From: Sphingobacteriaceae bacterium
GTDB lineage: Bacteria; Bacteroidota; Bacteroidia; B-17B0; Aurantibacillaceae
NCBI GenBank assembly: GCA_016709575.1
Contig: JADJMM010000018.1
Location: forward strand, 35,533 to 99,532
Reading direction: 5' to 3'
DNA: 64,000 bases
Positions 8,545 to 16,933 of this stretch are shown one piece after another. The first letter of the stretch is position 1; the number at the start of each line of letters is the position of its first letter. The notes under the pieces are model-generated. The model was not told where the DNA came from and searched no databases. It saw only the letters and a list, made by a program, of their open reading frames with translations. A program made the position numbers and the translations under genes.

Positions 8545-10980
8545 TTAGAATTTAAGACTAACGCCACCCAATACGTTAAAAGGTGCAGCCGGTGCTAAAT
8601 AATTAAATGTGTTTAAAGTTGCATCGGTATAATAGCTGAATGTGTAACCATTTGTTTCATATTTTGTACTCAATATATTATTCGCGCTTACCATAAACAT
8701 AATTTCCTTTATCCATTTGGTTTTTATAGTTGATGTTAATTTTACATCAAAAACAGAATACGGATTTATTGAACGATTAACATTAGAAGTATTATCTAAG
8801 TATTGTCGACCTACATATTTATTGATTAATGAAATATTCAACAAATCTCCCGCTTTAAAAGTAATAATACCACAAGAAGTAATGTTTGGAGAAAAAGAAA
8901 TATCTGTTTCAGAATATTTAATTTCCATTTGTTTGTAAACGCTGTAATCTGCACTGGCGCTGTCTAAAAATTCAACATAATTTTTTATTTTATTTTTAGA
9001 GAGTGTTACATTTCCACTTAAAGTGAAATATTTTGTAATGTTAACGGCAGCTTGTAATTCAATTCCTCTGCGGTAACTTTTATTCACGTTGACCCGGTTA
9101 TAAGCACCAACATCATTTACAACACCGTTTAATACTAATTGATTGGTGTAATCCATGTTGTAAATAGTTGCTTCGAAGAATAAATTTTTATTAGAGAAAC
9201 TTCCACCAATCTCTAAGTCATTCAAGGTCTCATGTTTTGGTCGACTAACAAGACTACTTTGTGTAAAATCATCTCGGTTCGGTTCTTTATTCGCGATGGC
9301 ATAAGAAGCGTACACTCTTATTTTTTCGGAGATATTATAATTCAATCCCACTTTCGGATTAAAGAAATCGTATTTCACACTTTGCTGTGTGGATGCTAAA
9401 GTAGAATCAAAACCTAAAAACGAATAAAATACATTTCTGTATTGTAAATCAATAAACGCTGAAGCATTTTTTATGAAATTGATATTGGTTTTTAAATACA
9501 CATTATTATCGTTTTTAAATGAACGGTTATAATAATAACGTTTCCCAATATCACTATTAGAGGCAAAGCGTGCCCAAATTACTTCACCCATGTGTCGACC
9601 AAAATATTGATTGGTTCCTCCGCCTAAAGTAAATTTCACTTTGCTACTTGGTGTGTAATTGAAATTTCCAACTGCTCCAATGAAATCATTGTCTAACCAA
9701 CGGCGACGGATTAAATCGCTATTAGCTATAGTTGTATTGGAATCAATTACAACATCTGCAATTCCATAATTTGCTAAAGCATCGTTGCTGCGATATTGTT
9801 CGTAATAACCTTTTCCTGCAGTGTAATGTCCTGCTAAAGTAAAATTCAATTTATCGTTTATGGTTTGAATTAAATGGATTTGATAATTATCCTGTTTGTA
9901 ATTATCAGTTTCATTATTGTAATACTGTACTTTTCCGTTTGCATCTAAATATTCTCCTGCAGGATTATAAGTTCTGTTTCCTCTTTTAATAGAATCTTCA
10001 GGAACATAATACCAGGCTTGATAGGTTTTTTCTGTTCCTGAAAACATAATGGCTTTTACAACCGTTTTATTGCTGTAATAACCCCCTGATAAATAGTAAG
10101 AGTTTAAAGTTGATTTTGCTCGGTCGATATAACCATCACTTCCAATTCGGCTTAATCGCGCATCAAATGCAAAATTTTTGCTAATTAAACCACTTCCCGC
10201 AGCAATCGTATTACGGTATGTATTATAGGAACCGCCTGAATTAATTAATTGCGCATAGGGTTTTTCGTTAAGTGTGTTAGTTTGCATCTTGATACTTGCG
10301 CCAAATGCACCGGCACCATTGCTGGAAGCACCAACACCACGTTGAACATGAATACTATTTACCGATGATAATAAATCGGGGGTATTAACAAAAAATGTTC
10401 CTTGACTTTCCGCATCATTAACCGGGATTCCATTAATGGTAACGTTAATTCGTGTTCCATCGGTGCCACGAATTCTTAATCCTGTATAGCCAACACCATT
10501 TCCTGCATCGGTATTCACCACAACAGAAGGTGCAGTATTTAAAATCATAGGAACATCCTGACCTAAATTTGATTTTTCGATATCTTCTTTATTTAAAACT
10601 GTGTACGCCATACCACTTTGTTTATCGGCGCGGGTTGAGTTCACAACAATTTCATCAAGGTTTATATCTTCATTTTTAAGAACAACAGCAATCTCAATAT
10701 CAACTGTAAAAAGATTAATAGTATCAACGCGCTGTTTGTATCCTACACAATGCGTTATCAAAGTGTATTTCCCGCTTTTCAAATTTTTTATTTCGAATTG
10801 TCCATCGCCATTAGCCATGGTCGAAATAAAAGTGTTTTTAATTGCTATTGCAGCATACGGAATAGGTTTTTGGTTTGGACCTAATACAGTTCCCGCAATT
10901 TTAAATTGTGCTTGAGCTGTGGTAATGCTAAATAATGCAATAGCCAAACCGCTTTTGGTGATGATGTTTTTTAAATTCAT
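8545..10980 (-). CDS. TonB-dependent receptor under TPP riboswitch control (probable thiamine uptake)
   Basis: An 811-aa outer-membrane active transporter. Signal peptide residues 1-24, then a carboxypeptidase-regulatory-like domain (residues ~27-110), then a plug domain (~125-235, with LRIRGTDGTRINVTINGIPVN and HVQRGVGAS), then a 22-strand-type barrel ending in FNVLGGVSLKF with the terminal aromatic expected for BAM insertion. A TPP riboswitch lies in its leader about 65 nt upstream of the ATG, so thiamine or a thiamine phosphate/precursor is the most likely ligand. The family is seen; the ligand is inferred from regulation. Confidence 0.9.
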   Translation of the reverse strand: MNLKNIITKSGLAIALFSITTAQAQFKIAGTVLGPNQKPIPYAAIAIKNTFISTMANGDGQFEIKNLKSGKYTLITHCVGYKQRVDTINLFTVDIEIAVVLKNEDINLDEIVVNSTRADKQSGMAYTVLNKEDIEKSNLGQDVPMILNTAPSVVVNTDAGNGVGYTGLRIRGTDGTRINVTINGIPVNDAESQGTFFVNTPDLLSSVNSIHVQRGVGASSNGAGAFGASIKMQTNTLNEKPYAQLINSGGSYNTYRNTIAAGSGLISKNFAFDARLSRIGSDGYIDRAKSTLNSYYLSGGYYSNKTVVKAIMFSGTEKTYQAWYYVPEDSIKRGNRTYNPAGEYLDANGKVQYYNNETDNYKQDNYQIHLIQTINDKLNFTLAGHYTAGKGYYEQYRSNDALANYGIADVVIDSNTTIANSDLIRRRWLDNDFIGAVGNFNYTPSSKVKFTLGGGTNQYFGRHMGEVIWARFASNSDIGKRYYYNRSFKNDNNVYLKTNINFIKNASAFIDLQYRNVFYSFLGFDSTLASTQQSVKYDFFNPKVGLNYNISEKIRVYASYAIANKEPNRDDFTQSSLVSRPKHETLNDLEIGGSFSNKNLFFEATIYNMDYTNQLVLNGVVNDVGAYNRVNVNKSYRRGIELQAAVNITKYFTLSGNVTLSKNKIKNYVEFLDSASADYSVYKQMEIKYSETDISFSPNITSCGIITFKAGDLLNISLINKYVGRQYLDNTSNVNRSINPYSVFDVKLTSTIKTKWIKEIMFMVSANNILSTKYETNGYTFSYYTDATLNTFNYLAPAAPFNVLGGVSLKF

Positions 10981-11043
10981 TTTATTCTTTTAATACTGTG
11001 TTAAACATACAAACGCAAAGGGGATTGCATTTGCTTTTTAACT

Positions 11044-11152
11044 ATTGTCCCTACGCAGGAATTACCCTGATCAGGTGTATACCGCTAAGTGTTGAGCGCT
11101 TAATCGGTAACGGGTATAATCTCAGCCTGTATTAAAACACAAGCACCCCTTT
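11044..11152 (-). ncRNA. TPP (THI element) riboswitch, copy 1
   Basis: On the minus strand the segment begins with GGGGTGC and contains the pyrimidine-sensing GGCTGAGA loop, then an extended P3-like arm, then ACCTGATCAGGGTAATTCC and TGCGTAGGGA, the diagnostic diphosphate-binding half of the THI box. All conserved blocks are in order. It precedes the TonB receptor and should lower its expression when thiamine diphosphate is abundant. Confidence 0.95.
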
Positions 11153-11181
11153 AGATCGGCACAAATATACTTACAATTTGC

Positions 11182-11712
11182 TTACTTAAACAAAGTGTCG
11201 ATATAATTTATGGCATTTGTTAATCGTTGTTCGTTCAAACCTTCAATTATTTTATAATTGGCTTGTAATGCTTCAAGTTCTTCAATGTTTCTTTTGTAAA
11301 TATATTCGCGGTTATCAGGGTTTTTACGGAGTGAATCTTTTTTCCAAATAACATCATTGTTGGTTAGCAAATATAAATCGTATTTAATTTTAGAAATATT
11401 GGTGGAAATAAAATGTGGTACACTTCTAAAATCTTCTAAGCCCCAAATCTTACCGGTAATTAAACTTGTATCGCAAAACAAAAAACGGTTTGCTGTTGGA
11501 ATAGCTTTTTTTTCGTTTTCTACCTGATGAACATAAATTGTCTCTAATTCGTTTAACGAATAATCGTTAATATTTTTCTTTTTGAAATAATGTCGCGCAT
11601 ACTCAGGAACAAAAACGGTTTGGTAATGTAATGCCAATTGTTCACACAAAGTTGATTTACCTGTGCTTTCCGGACCAACCACTGCAATTTTTATGATTCT
11701 TTTTTCTTCCAT
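11182..11712 (-). CDS. NadR-like P-loop ATPase/kinase in the thiamine operon
   Basis: 176 aa. Walker A is GPESTGKST at residues ~14-22. The following region FVPEYARHYF and the RKNPDNREYIYKRN segment are typical of the ribosylnicotinamide-kinase half of NadR and its AAA_28 relatives. No nucleotidyltransferase or helix-turn-helix domain is present. The gene overlaps the 3' end of the PnuC-type transporter by 22 nt and shares its TPP riboswitch, so thiamine kinase activity that traps imported thiamine is a reasonable inference. I chose ATG 11712 (MEEKRIIKIAVVGPE) over a longer ORF start at 11772 that lies deeper in the transporter gene. Confidence 0.8.
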   Translation of the reverse strand: MEEKRIIKIAVVGPESTGKSTLCEQLALHYQTVFVPEYARHYFKKKNINDYSLNELETIYVHQVENEKKAIPTANRFLFCDTSLITGKIWGLEDFRSVPHFISTNISKIKYDLYLLTNNDVIWKKDSLRKNPDNREYIYKRNIEELEALQANYKIIEGLNEQRLTNAINYIDTLFK

Positions 11713-12236
11713 GAATAAAAACCGTATGCGGCCATTAGTGTAAATACAAAATATAAAATGGCGTACAACCAAAGTGCTTTAATACCATATAAAGCAATGT
11801 ATGCAAAATCAATCAATACCCAACATAACCAATTCTCAACCCATTTTTTGGTCATCATATAAGTGGCAGTAATACTACAGGCAGTAAGTATGGCGTCAAA
11901 TACTACTTGATCACCTTTAAAATAATTTAGCAGGAAATAATAAATTACAGCTTGTACAAATGTAATTCCAATTAAAAAAGTGGCCATTGAAACAGGAATT
12001 GTTGTTACAGTAAAGCTTTTGTTTTTATGCTTTCCCCAATATATCCAACCATAAACACCGGCCACAAAATAAAATACTTGAAGCGCCATATCGCCAAACA
12101 AACGACTATGATAAAACTCGTAGCCTGATGTAACTACTGAAATTAAAGCGGCAGGCCAACACCAAATACTTTGTTTAATGGTCAGTAAAACACCGGCCAC
12201 GCCAAATACAAGGGCTATAATTCCTAAAAGTGACAT
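11691..12236 (-). CDS. pnuT: PnuC-family vitamin transporter (probable thiamine transporter PnuT)
   Basis: A 181-aa inner-membrane protein with about seven hydrophobic segments. PnuC-type features are KQSIWCWPAALIS near the N-terminus, FYFVAGVYGWIYWG in the middle and WVENWLCWVLIDF near the C-terminus. PnuC proteins move unphosphorylated vitamins by facilitated diffusion and rely on an intracellular kinase for trapping. The TPP riboswitch just upstream and the coupled kinase gene point to thiamine (PnuT) rather than nicotinamide riboside; substrate assignment is by context. Confidence 0.85.
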   Translation of the reverse strand: MSLLGIIALVFGVAGVLLTIKQSIWCWPAALISVVTSGYEFYHSRLFGDMALQVFYFVAGVYGWIYWGKHKNKSFTVTTIPVSMATFLIGITFVQAVIYYFLLNYFKGDQVVFDAILTACSITATYMMTKKWVENWLCWVLIDFAYIALYGIKALWLYAILYFVFTLMAAYGFYSWKKKES

Positions 12237-12277
12237 ATATCTATAAAATTAGGGGGAATCTTGGATAAGAAACTTCA

Positions 12278-12350
12278 ATTTCCCTTCGGCAGCATTACCT
12301 GCATCAGGTTTGAGGGTTTTTTCTCAGCCGCCATAATCGGGCACCCCTAA
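12278..12350 (-). ncRNA. TPP (THI element) riboswitch, copy 2
   Basis: Read on the minus strand: AGGGGTGCCC, then GGCTGAGA, a short P3 region, then ACCTGATGCAGGTAATGC and CGAAGGGAA. These are the conserved THI-box blocks in order, in a more compact form than copy 1. It lies about 40 nt upstream of the PnuC-type gene, so uptake across the inner membrane and the coupled kinase are repressed by thiamine diphosphate. Confidence 0.95.
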
Positions 12351-12475
12351 TTTGACGTAAAGATAGGCAATTTAAATGGTGAAATTTTTCACTCAATTAC
12401 ATTTAGGTTTTACTCATTACAAGAGTTAACATATCAGTTATGTTTAAGTATTTGTTATTTTTGTAGTACTCTTAG

Positions 12476-14359
12476 ATGAAACTGATTCTTACATTCTTCT
12501 TAACTATTTTCTTAAGTGAATTAAGTACTGCTCAAGTAATTGTTAATGGCTATGCTAAGGTGACTAATGTTGCCGGAGCGGTATTAACTGTGAACAACGT
12601 TAACGAGACAAACGATACTTTCGAGGATGGCGAATACATTGTTGTAATGCAAATGCAGGATAATGTTATTGGCGCTAATACTGCTGATAATGTTAACTTC
12701 GGTAATTTGTCTGCAATTGCTTCAGCTGGTTTGTATGAAATAGCACGGATTCAAAGTCATACTGAAGTGGCTTCGCTTCCTAATACTATCACATTAACAA
12801 GTGCACTAGGTAACACTTATAATTTTGGCGCTAACTCTTCACTCCAGATTATTACCTTTCGTAATCTTGGCGCACCTAATTTTAGTACAGTTTCAGATAT
12901 AACAGGTTTAGCTTGGAATGGTAATATTGGCGGCGTAATATCTTTTAGCGTTGGAGGGATTCTTACTCTAAATAATAATATTACCGCGGATGCTATAGGT
13001 TTCCGTGGTGGTACTAGGTCTAATAATTTTTATGATGGAACAACTAATTGTATAAATACACCATTTAGAGCTAATAATACAAATCATGGATTTAAAGGTG
13101 AGGAATTTATAAGAATACACTTAACACCTTACAATAATTGTCGCGCTAAAATTTTGAATGGCGGCGGCGGCGGAAATCACATTAATGGAGGAGGTGCCGG
13201 AGGAGGAAACTATTCCGTGGGTGGTGATGGCGGAAGAGGTTGGAATGGAACCGCAGGAGGCTGTTCTGTTGCTAATTCGGTAGGTGGAATTGGTGGAATA
13301 GCTTTGAGCACGCAAATTAATGTGAACAGAATTTTTATGGGAGGCGGTGGCGGCGGTGGACAGCAAAATGATAATGTTGGATCAAGTGGAGGAAATGGTG
13401 GCGGTATTATTTTAATTAAAGCAAACCAATTAATCACATCAGGCGCATGCGCATCAAGGCGAATAAGTGCAAATGGACAAACGGCCGGAAATTCAGGAAA
13501 TGACGGATCGGGTGGTGCGGGAGCTGGTGGGTCAATAGTTCTTCAAATTCCGTCTTATGGTATTCTTGCAGGTTGTCCTTTAGTAGTAAGTACAAATGGT
13601 GGTAATGGTGGTAACGTTAATAGTTCAACACATTCTGGTGGTGGTGGTGGTGGACAAGGCGCTATCTTTATTTCAATACCAACACCAATTCCAAATTTAA
13701 CTCCTCAGTCTAATGCAGGAAACGGAGGTTGTAATCAAAATCCGTGTTCAACCAATGCCGGTAGCGGTGGCGGACCAAATGGCTCAGGTATTGCTTCAGA
13801 TGTAACTGGTGTATTGCCTGTAGAGTTGATGTATTTTAATGCTGATAACATGAATAAAAAAGTGGCATTAACATGGGCAACAATGACTGAAAGGAATTCG
13901 AATTATTTTCATGTACAACGTAGTAATGACGCACAAACCTGGATAACTATTGGAAAAGTAAAGGCTGCTGAAAATAGTAACAAAACATTGTATTATGAGT
14001 TTAATGATGAATCACCCGTTTCAGGTGTATCATATTACCGATTGAAAATTGAGGATTTAGATATGAGTCTTGATTATTCTGATATTAAAGTTGTTGAACG
14101 TAATGAAAAAGAAACTTTTGTTTTTCTTTATCCTAATCCTGCTAGTGACCGTATAAATTTGGCATCATCGTATAGTATTAATGAAATAATTTACGAAGTG
14201 TTTGATGTTTCCGGAAAACAGGTAGTTATTGTTGGCGAAGCAGTTTCGGATGATAAAATAGTGCTGAATTTATCGGAATTATCGAAGGGCATGTATTTCA
14301 TTACTGTTAAAACCTTGAATGGAAATCCTGTAAGTACTCAAAAAATCATGGTAAAGTAA
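12476..14359 (+). CDS. Glycine-rich secreted protein with T9SS sorting domain
   Basis: 627 aa. Signal peptide residues 1-19. Residues ~20-190 are a beta-rich domain. Residues ~220-440 are very Gly-rich, with runs such as GGGGGNHINGGGAGGGN and GGGGGGGQ, interrupted by three hydrophobic strands (FMGGG, GGGIILIKA, GGSIVLQIP). Residues ~445-520 are a fibronectin-like segment (VLPVELMYFNA...VALTWAT), common before T9SS signals. The last ~80 residues form a type A sorting domain (FLYPNPASDRINL, KGMYFITVKT, QKIMVK). Probably a surface-anchored or released structural or adhesive protein; the exact role is unknown. A TATTTTTG -7-like box lies at 12456-12463. Confidence 0.85.
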   Translation: MKLILTFFLTIFLSELSTAQVIVNGYAKVTNVAGAVLTVNNVNETNDTFEDGEYIVVMQMQDNVIGANTADNVNFGNLSAIASAGLYEIARIQSHTEVASLPNTITLTSALGNTYNFGANSSLQIITFRNLGAPNFSTVSDITGLAWNGNIGGVISFSVGGILTLNNNITADAIGFRGGTRSNNFYDGTTNCINTPFRANNTNHGFKGEEFIRIHLTPYNNCRAKILNGGGGGNHINGGGAGGGNYSVGGDGGRGWNGTAGGCSVANSVGGIGGIALSTQINVNRIFMGGGGGGGQQNDNVGSSGGNGGGIILIKANQLITSGACASRRISANGQTAGNSGNDGSGGAGAGGSIVLQIPSYGILAGCPLVVSTNGGNGGNVNSSTHSGGGGGGQGAIFISIPTPIPNLTPQSNAGNGGCNQNPCSTNAGSGGGPNGSGIASDVTGVLPVELMYFNADNMNKKVALTWATMTERNSNYFHVQRSNDAQTWITIGKVKAAENSNKTLYYEFNDESPVSGVSYYRLKIEDLDMSLDYSDIKVVERNEKETFVFLYPNPASDRINLASSYSINEIIYEVFDVSGKQVVIVGEAVSDDKIVLNLSELSKGMYFITVKTLNGNPVSTQKIMVK

Positions 14360-14405
14360 GCCTCTTATTTAGAGATAAACCGTATCTTTATCCTTTACAT
14401 TTTTT

Positions 14406-15761
14406 ATGGAATTGAATGCTTTAACTGCAATCTCTCCGGTCGACGGCAGATACCGCAAAACAACTGAAGAACTTTCGGCTTATTTTTCTGAATACGGTTT
14501 AATAAAATACCGTGTTTTAATTGAGATAGAATATTTTATTGCGCTTTGCGATTTTAACTTACCTCAATTAAAACCATTGGATGCCAATCAAAAAAACAGT
14601 TTACGTAGTGTAATTAATGGTTTTTCGGTTGAAGACGCTTTAAAAATTAAGGAAACCGAAAAAACTACCAATCACGATGTAAAAGCAGTTGAGTATTTTG
14701 TGAAAGAGAAATTACAAGCTCTAGGTTTAGAGAAACAATTGGAGTTTGTTCATTTCGGATTAACTTCTCAGGATATAAATAATACTGCTATACCTTTATC
14801 ATTAAAGGATGCTACCAACAACAGTTTATATAAACAAATTGAAGCCGTTATTGCTAAATTAAAATTGCAAAGTAAAGCTTGGGAAAATGTGAGTTTGTTA
14901 GCGCGTACACACGGACAACCGGCTTCACCAACCCGTTTAGGAAAAGAAGTTTATGTGTTTGTTGAACGTTTAGAAAAACAACTAAAACAATTAAAAGCCG
15001 TTGAGTACTCAGCTAAATTTGGTGGCGCTACAGGTAACTTTAACGCCCATTATGTTGCGTATCCAAAACACGACTGGATTAAATTCGGGAACGATTTCGT
15101 AAATAAAAATTTAGGATTATCACGTTCACAATTCACAACACAAATAGAACATTACGATAATTTAGCAGCGTATTGCGATGCTTGTAAACGTATCAATACT
15201 ATTTTAATTGATTTATGCCGCGATATTTGGGCTTATATCAGTGTTGAATATTTTAAGCAGAAATTAAAGTCAGGCGAGATTGGTTCATCAGCAATGCCAC
15301 ATAAAGTAAATCCGATTGATTTTGAAAATGCAGAAGGAAATTTAGGTATGGCAAATGCTTCTTTAGAATATTTAGCTGCTAAATTACCCATATCACGTTT
15401 ACAGCGTGATTTAACGGACAGTACGGTGCTTCGTAATATTGGTGTACCATTATCACACATGTTAATTTCGTTGAAGAGTATTTTAAAAGGCTTGGATAAA
15501 TTAATTTTGAATGAAACTTGTATCAACCGCGATTTGGAAAGAAATTGGGCTGTTGTTGCAGAAGCCATTCAAACTGTTTTACGTCGCGAAGGTTATCCTA
15601 AACCTTACGAAGCTTTAAAAGATTTAACACGAACAAATGCAGTTATTACAAAGGAATCGATGCATAGTTTTATTGATACTTTAAATGTAAGTGCTGAAAT
15701 TAAAACAGAATTGAAAAAAATTACTCCTCAAAATTATATTGGTGTTAACCCCAACTTTTAA
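14406..15761 (+). CDS. purB: Adenylosuccinate lyase
   Basis: A 451-aa homotetrameric lyase that acts twice in purine synthesis, releasing fumarate from SAICAR and from adenylosuccinate. N-terminal LTAISPVDGRYR is typical of the E. coli-like PurB clade. Active-site segments are TNHDVKAVEYF, HFGLTSQDINN, RTHGQPASPT and the signature loop GSSAMPHKVNPIDFENAEGN. Length is normal. Its TAA overlaps the ATG of the next gene by one base. Confidence 0.97.
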   Translation: MELNALTAISPVDGRYRKTTEELSAYFSEYGLIKYRVLIEIEYFIALCDFNLPQLKPLDANQKNSLRSVINGFSVEDALKIKETEKTTNHDVKAVEYFVKEKLQALGLEKQLEFVHFGLTSQDINNTAIPLSLKDATNNSLYKQIEAVIAKLKLQSKAWENVSLLARTHGQPASPTRLGKEVYVFVERLEKQLKQLKAVEYSAKFGGATGNFNAHYVAYPKHDWIKFGNDFVNKNLGLSRSQFTTQIEHYDNLAAYCDACKRINTILIDLCRDIWAYISVEYFKQKLKSGEIGSSAMPHKVNPIDFENAEGNLGMANASLEYLAAKLPISRLQRDLTDSTVLRNIGVPLSHMLISLKSILKGLDKLILNETCINRDLERNWAVVAEAIQTVLRREGYPKPYEALKDLTRTNAVITKESMHSFIDTLNVSAEIKTELKKITPQNYIGVNPNF

Positions 15762-16228
15762 TGGCAGAAAAAATCTGGATATATGTTTTAAATAAAGAGC
15801 TCAATGCATCTGAAATGCAGCAATTGACTTCTAATTGCCAAACATTTGTTGGTTCTTGGACAGCACATGATGTAAAGCTTGAAGCTTCATTTGAAATTTT
15901 TAATGACAGGTTGTTGATTATGAAAGTGGATGAAAGCGCGTATAACGCCAGCGGTTGCAGTATTGATAAACTGATGCGTTTTGTACAACAACAGGAAAAA
16001 GAATTAGGTGTTGAGTTATTAAACCGTTTTTTAGTGGCTCTTGAAATTAATGATAGTTTGATGATAGTGCATTCTTCTAAGATTAAAGAACTTCTATCCA
16101 GGTTTGTTATTACTGAGAATACCCCCGTTTTCGATACTACAATTACCACATCGGCTGAGTTAAGCCAATGGAAGAAACCTCTTAAAAATACCTGGTTAAG
16201 TAAGTATTTAGAAGGTATTTCGTCTTAG
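15761..16228 (+). CDS. Conserved hypothetical protein downstream of purB
   Basis: 155 aa, cytosolic, with no signal peptide or membrane segment. It opens with KIWIYVLNKEL, has a central FVGSWTAHDVKLEASFEIF block, and ends in a basic WKKPLKNTWLSKYL. It resembles a short Bacteroidota protein often labelled 'ABC transporter ATPase', but I see no Walker motif, so that label would be misleading. The one-base overlap with purB and the 5-nt gap to the next gene suggest an operon. Function unknown. Confidence 0.75.
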   Translation: MAEKIWIYVLNKELNASEMQQLTSNCQTFVGSWTAHDVKLEASFEIFNDRLLIMKVDESAYNASGCSIDKLMRFVQQQEKELGVELLNRFLVALEINDSLMIVHSSKIKELLSRFVITENTPVFDTTITTSAELSQWKKPLKNTWLSKYLEGISS

Positions 16229-16233
16229 TAAAT

Positions 16234-16728
16234 ATGAGACTGTTTATTCCATTAAGTATTGCTTTAGTATTTTCTTTAGTGATTATTTATTCTTGCACTA
16301 AAGATAAAGGTCGGAATCCCGCATTAGCTTATACAAATTTCGCTTTACGTGATAGCAGCCGTAATAGTACCGCTTTTGTTTATTACAAAAACGATCCAAA
16401 TACTGTTTATTCGGGAACTAACGGACCACATGGAGCATTTAAACTTAAATTCAATCACAAGGCATTTGCACAATTAACCGATGCAGGAAAGTTGCCGATT
16501 GGTGGTGTTTTTTCTGATGGGTCAATGATTGTGAAAGAGATTTTGTCAGGTACCAATATAAAGGAATATGCTGTAATGTATAAGCTCAGTGGATCGTGGA
16601 TATGGGCTGAATTTACACCTGATCTTAAAAGTATTATTCATAGTGTAGATGCAGAGCATTCAGTGTGTACCGGATGTCATTCTCAGTCCGGAAACCGTGA
16701 TTTTATAGCTACTTTTAGCTATCATTAA
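16234..16728 (+). CDS. Cytochrome P460-like lipoprotein with a CxxCH haem motif
   Basis: 164 aa. The N-terminal hydrophobic segment ends in lipobox IIYSC, giving a lipid-anchored periplasmic protein. The core includes GAFKLKFNHKAF, GGVFSDGSMIVKEI, KEYAVMYKLSGSWIWAEF and a C-terminal CTGCHSQSGNRDFIATFSYH. The last block holds a c-type haem motif CTGCH and is the usual ending of P460-like proteins. Classical P460 enzymes oxidise hydroxylamine through a Lys-haem crosslink, but lipoprotein versions in heterotrophs are uncharacterised. The domain assignment is good; the reaction is unknown. Confidence 0.8.
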   Translation: MRLFIPLSIALVFSLVIIYSCTKDKGRNPALAYTNFALRDSSRNSTAFVYYKNDPNTVYSGTNGPHGAFKLKFNHKAFAQLTDAGKLPIGGVFSDGSMIVKEILSGTNIKEYAVMYKLSGSWIWAEFTPDLKSIIHSVDAEHSVCTGCHSQSGNRDFIATFSYH

Positions 16729-16736
16729 AAATATTT

Positions 16737-16765
16737 TTTGGTTTAATAAATAATACCTATACTTG
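16737..16765 (+). promoter_or_regulatory. Probable promoter of rho
   Basis: TTTG at 16737-16740 and TATACTTG at 16758-16765 are spaced 21 nt apart and match the Bacteroidota -33/-7 pattern with one mismatch. Transcription from here would give a leader of about 160 nt before the rho ATG. A small CGCA/TGCG hairpin (about 16783-16796) lies early in the leader. The leader is AT- and C-containing but G-poor. Confidence 0.45.
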
Positions 16766-16933
16766 TACTACGTATTAGTGAAACGCATTTTCTTGCGATT
16801 CAACAATCAAAAAAAGTTTATAATTACAATACATCTAAATAATTAAAATCTTAATTAAAATAATCAAACCAAACGTTTGATGATATCCCCTTATTCAATC
16901 TCAACAAAATCATTTCAACATTAAAAACTCCTT

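Noticed and set aside
11182..11712. Full NadR (NMN adenylyltransferase plus kinase)
   Set aside because: The protein is only 176 aa, with no HxGH nucleotidyltransferase motif.
13121..13437. Minus-strand ORFs (75-81 codons) inside the Gly-rich gene
   Set aside because: They are antisense to GGN codon runs, giving Pro/Ala/Thr-rich shadows; the sense frame has signal peptide and sorting domain.
15745..16149. Minus-strand ORF of 134 codons
   Set aside because: It opposes the co-translated gene after purB, has no start context, and its sequence is Ser/Leu/Cys-rich shadow composition.
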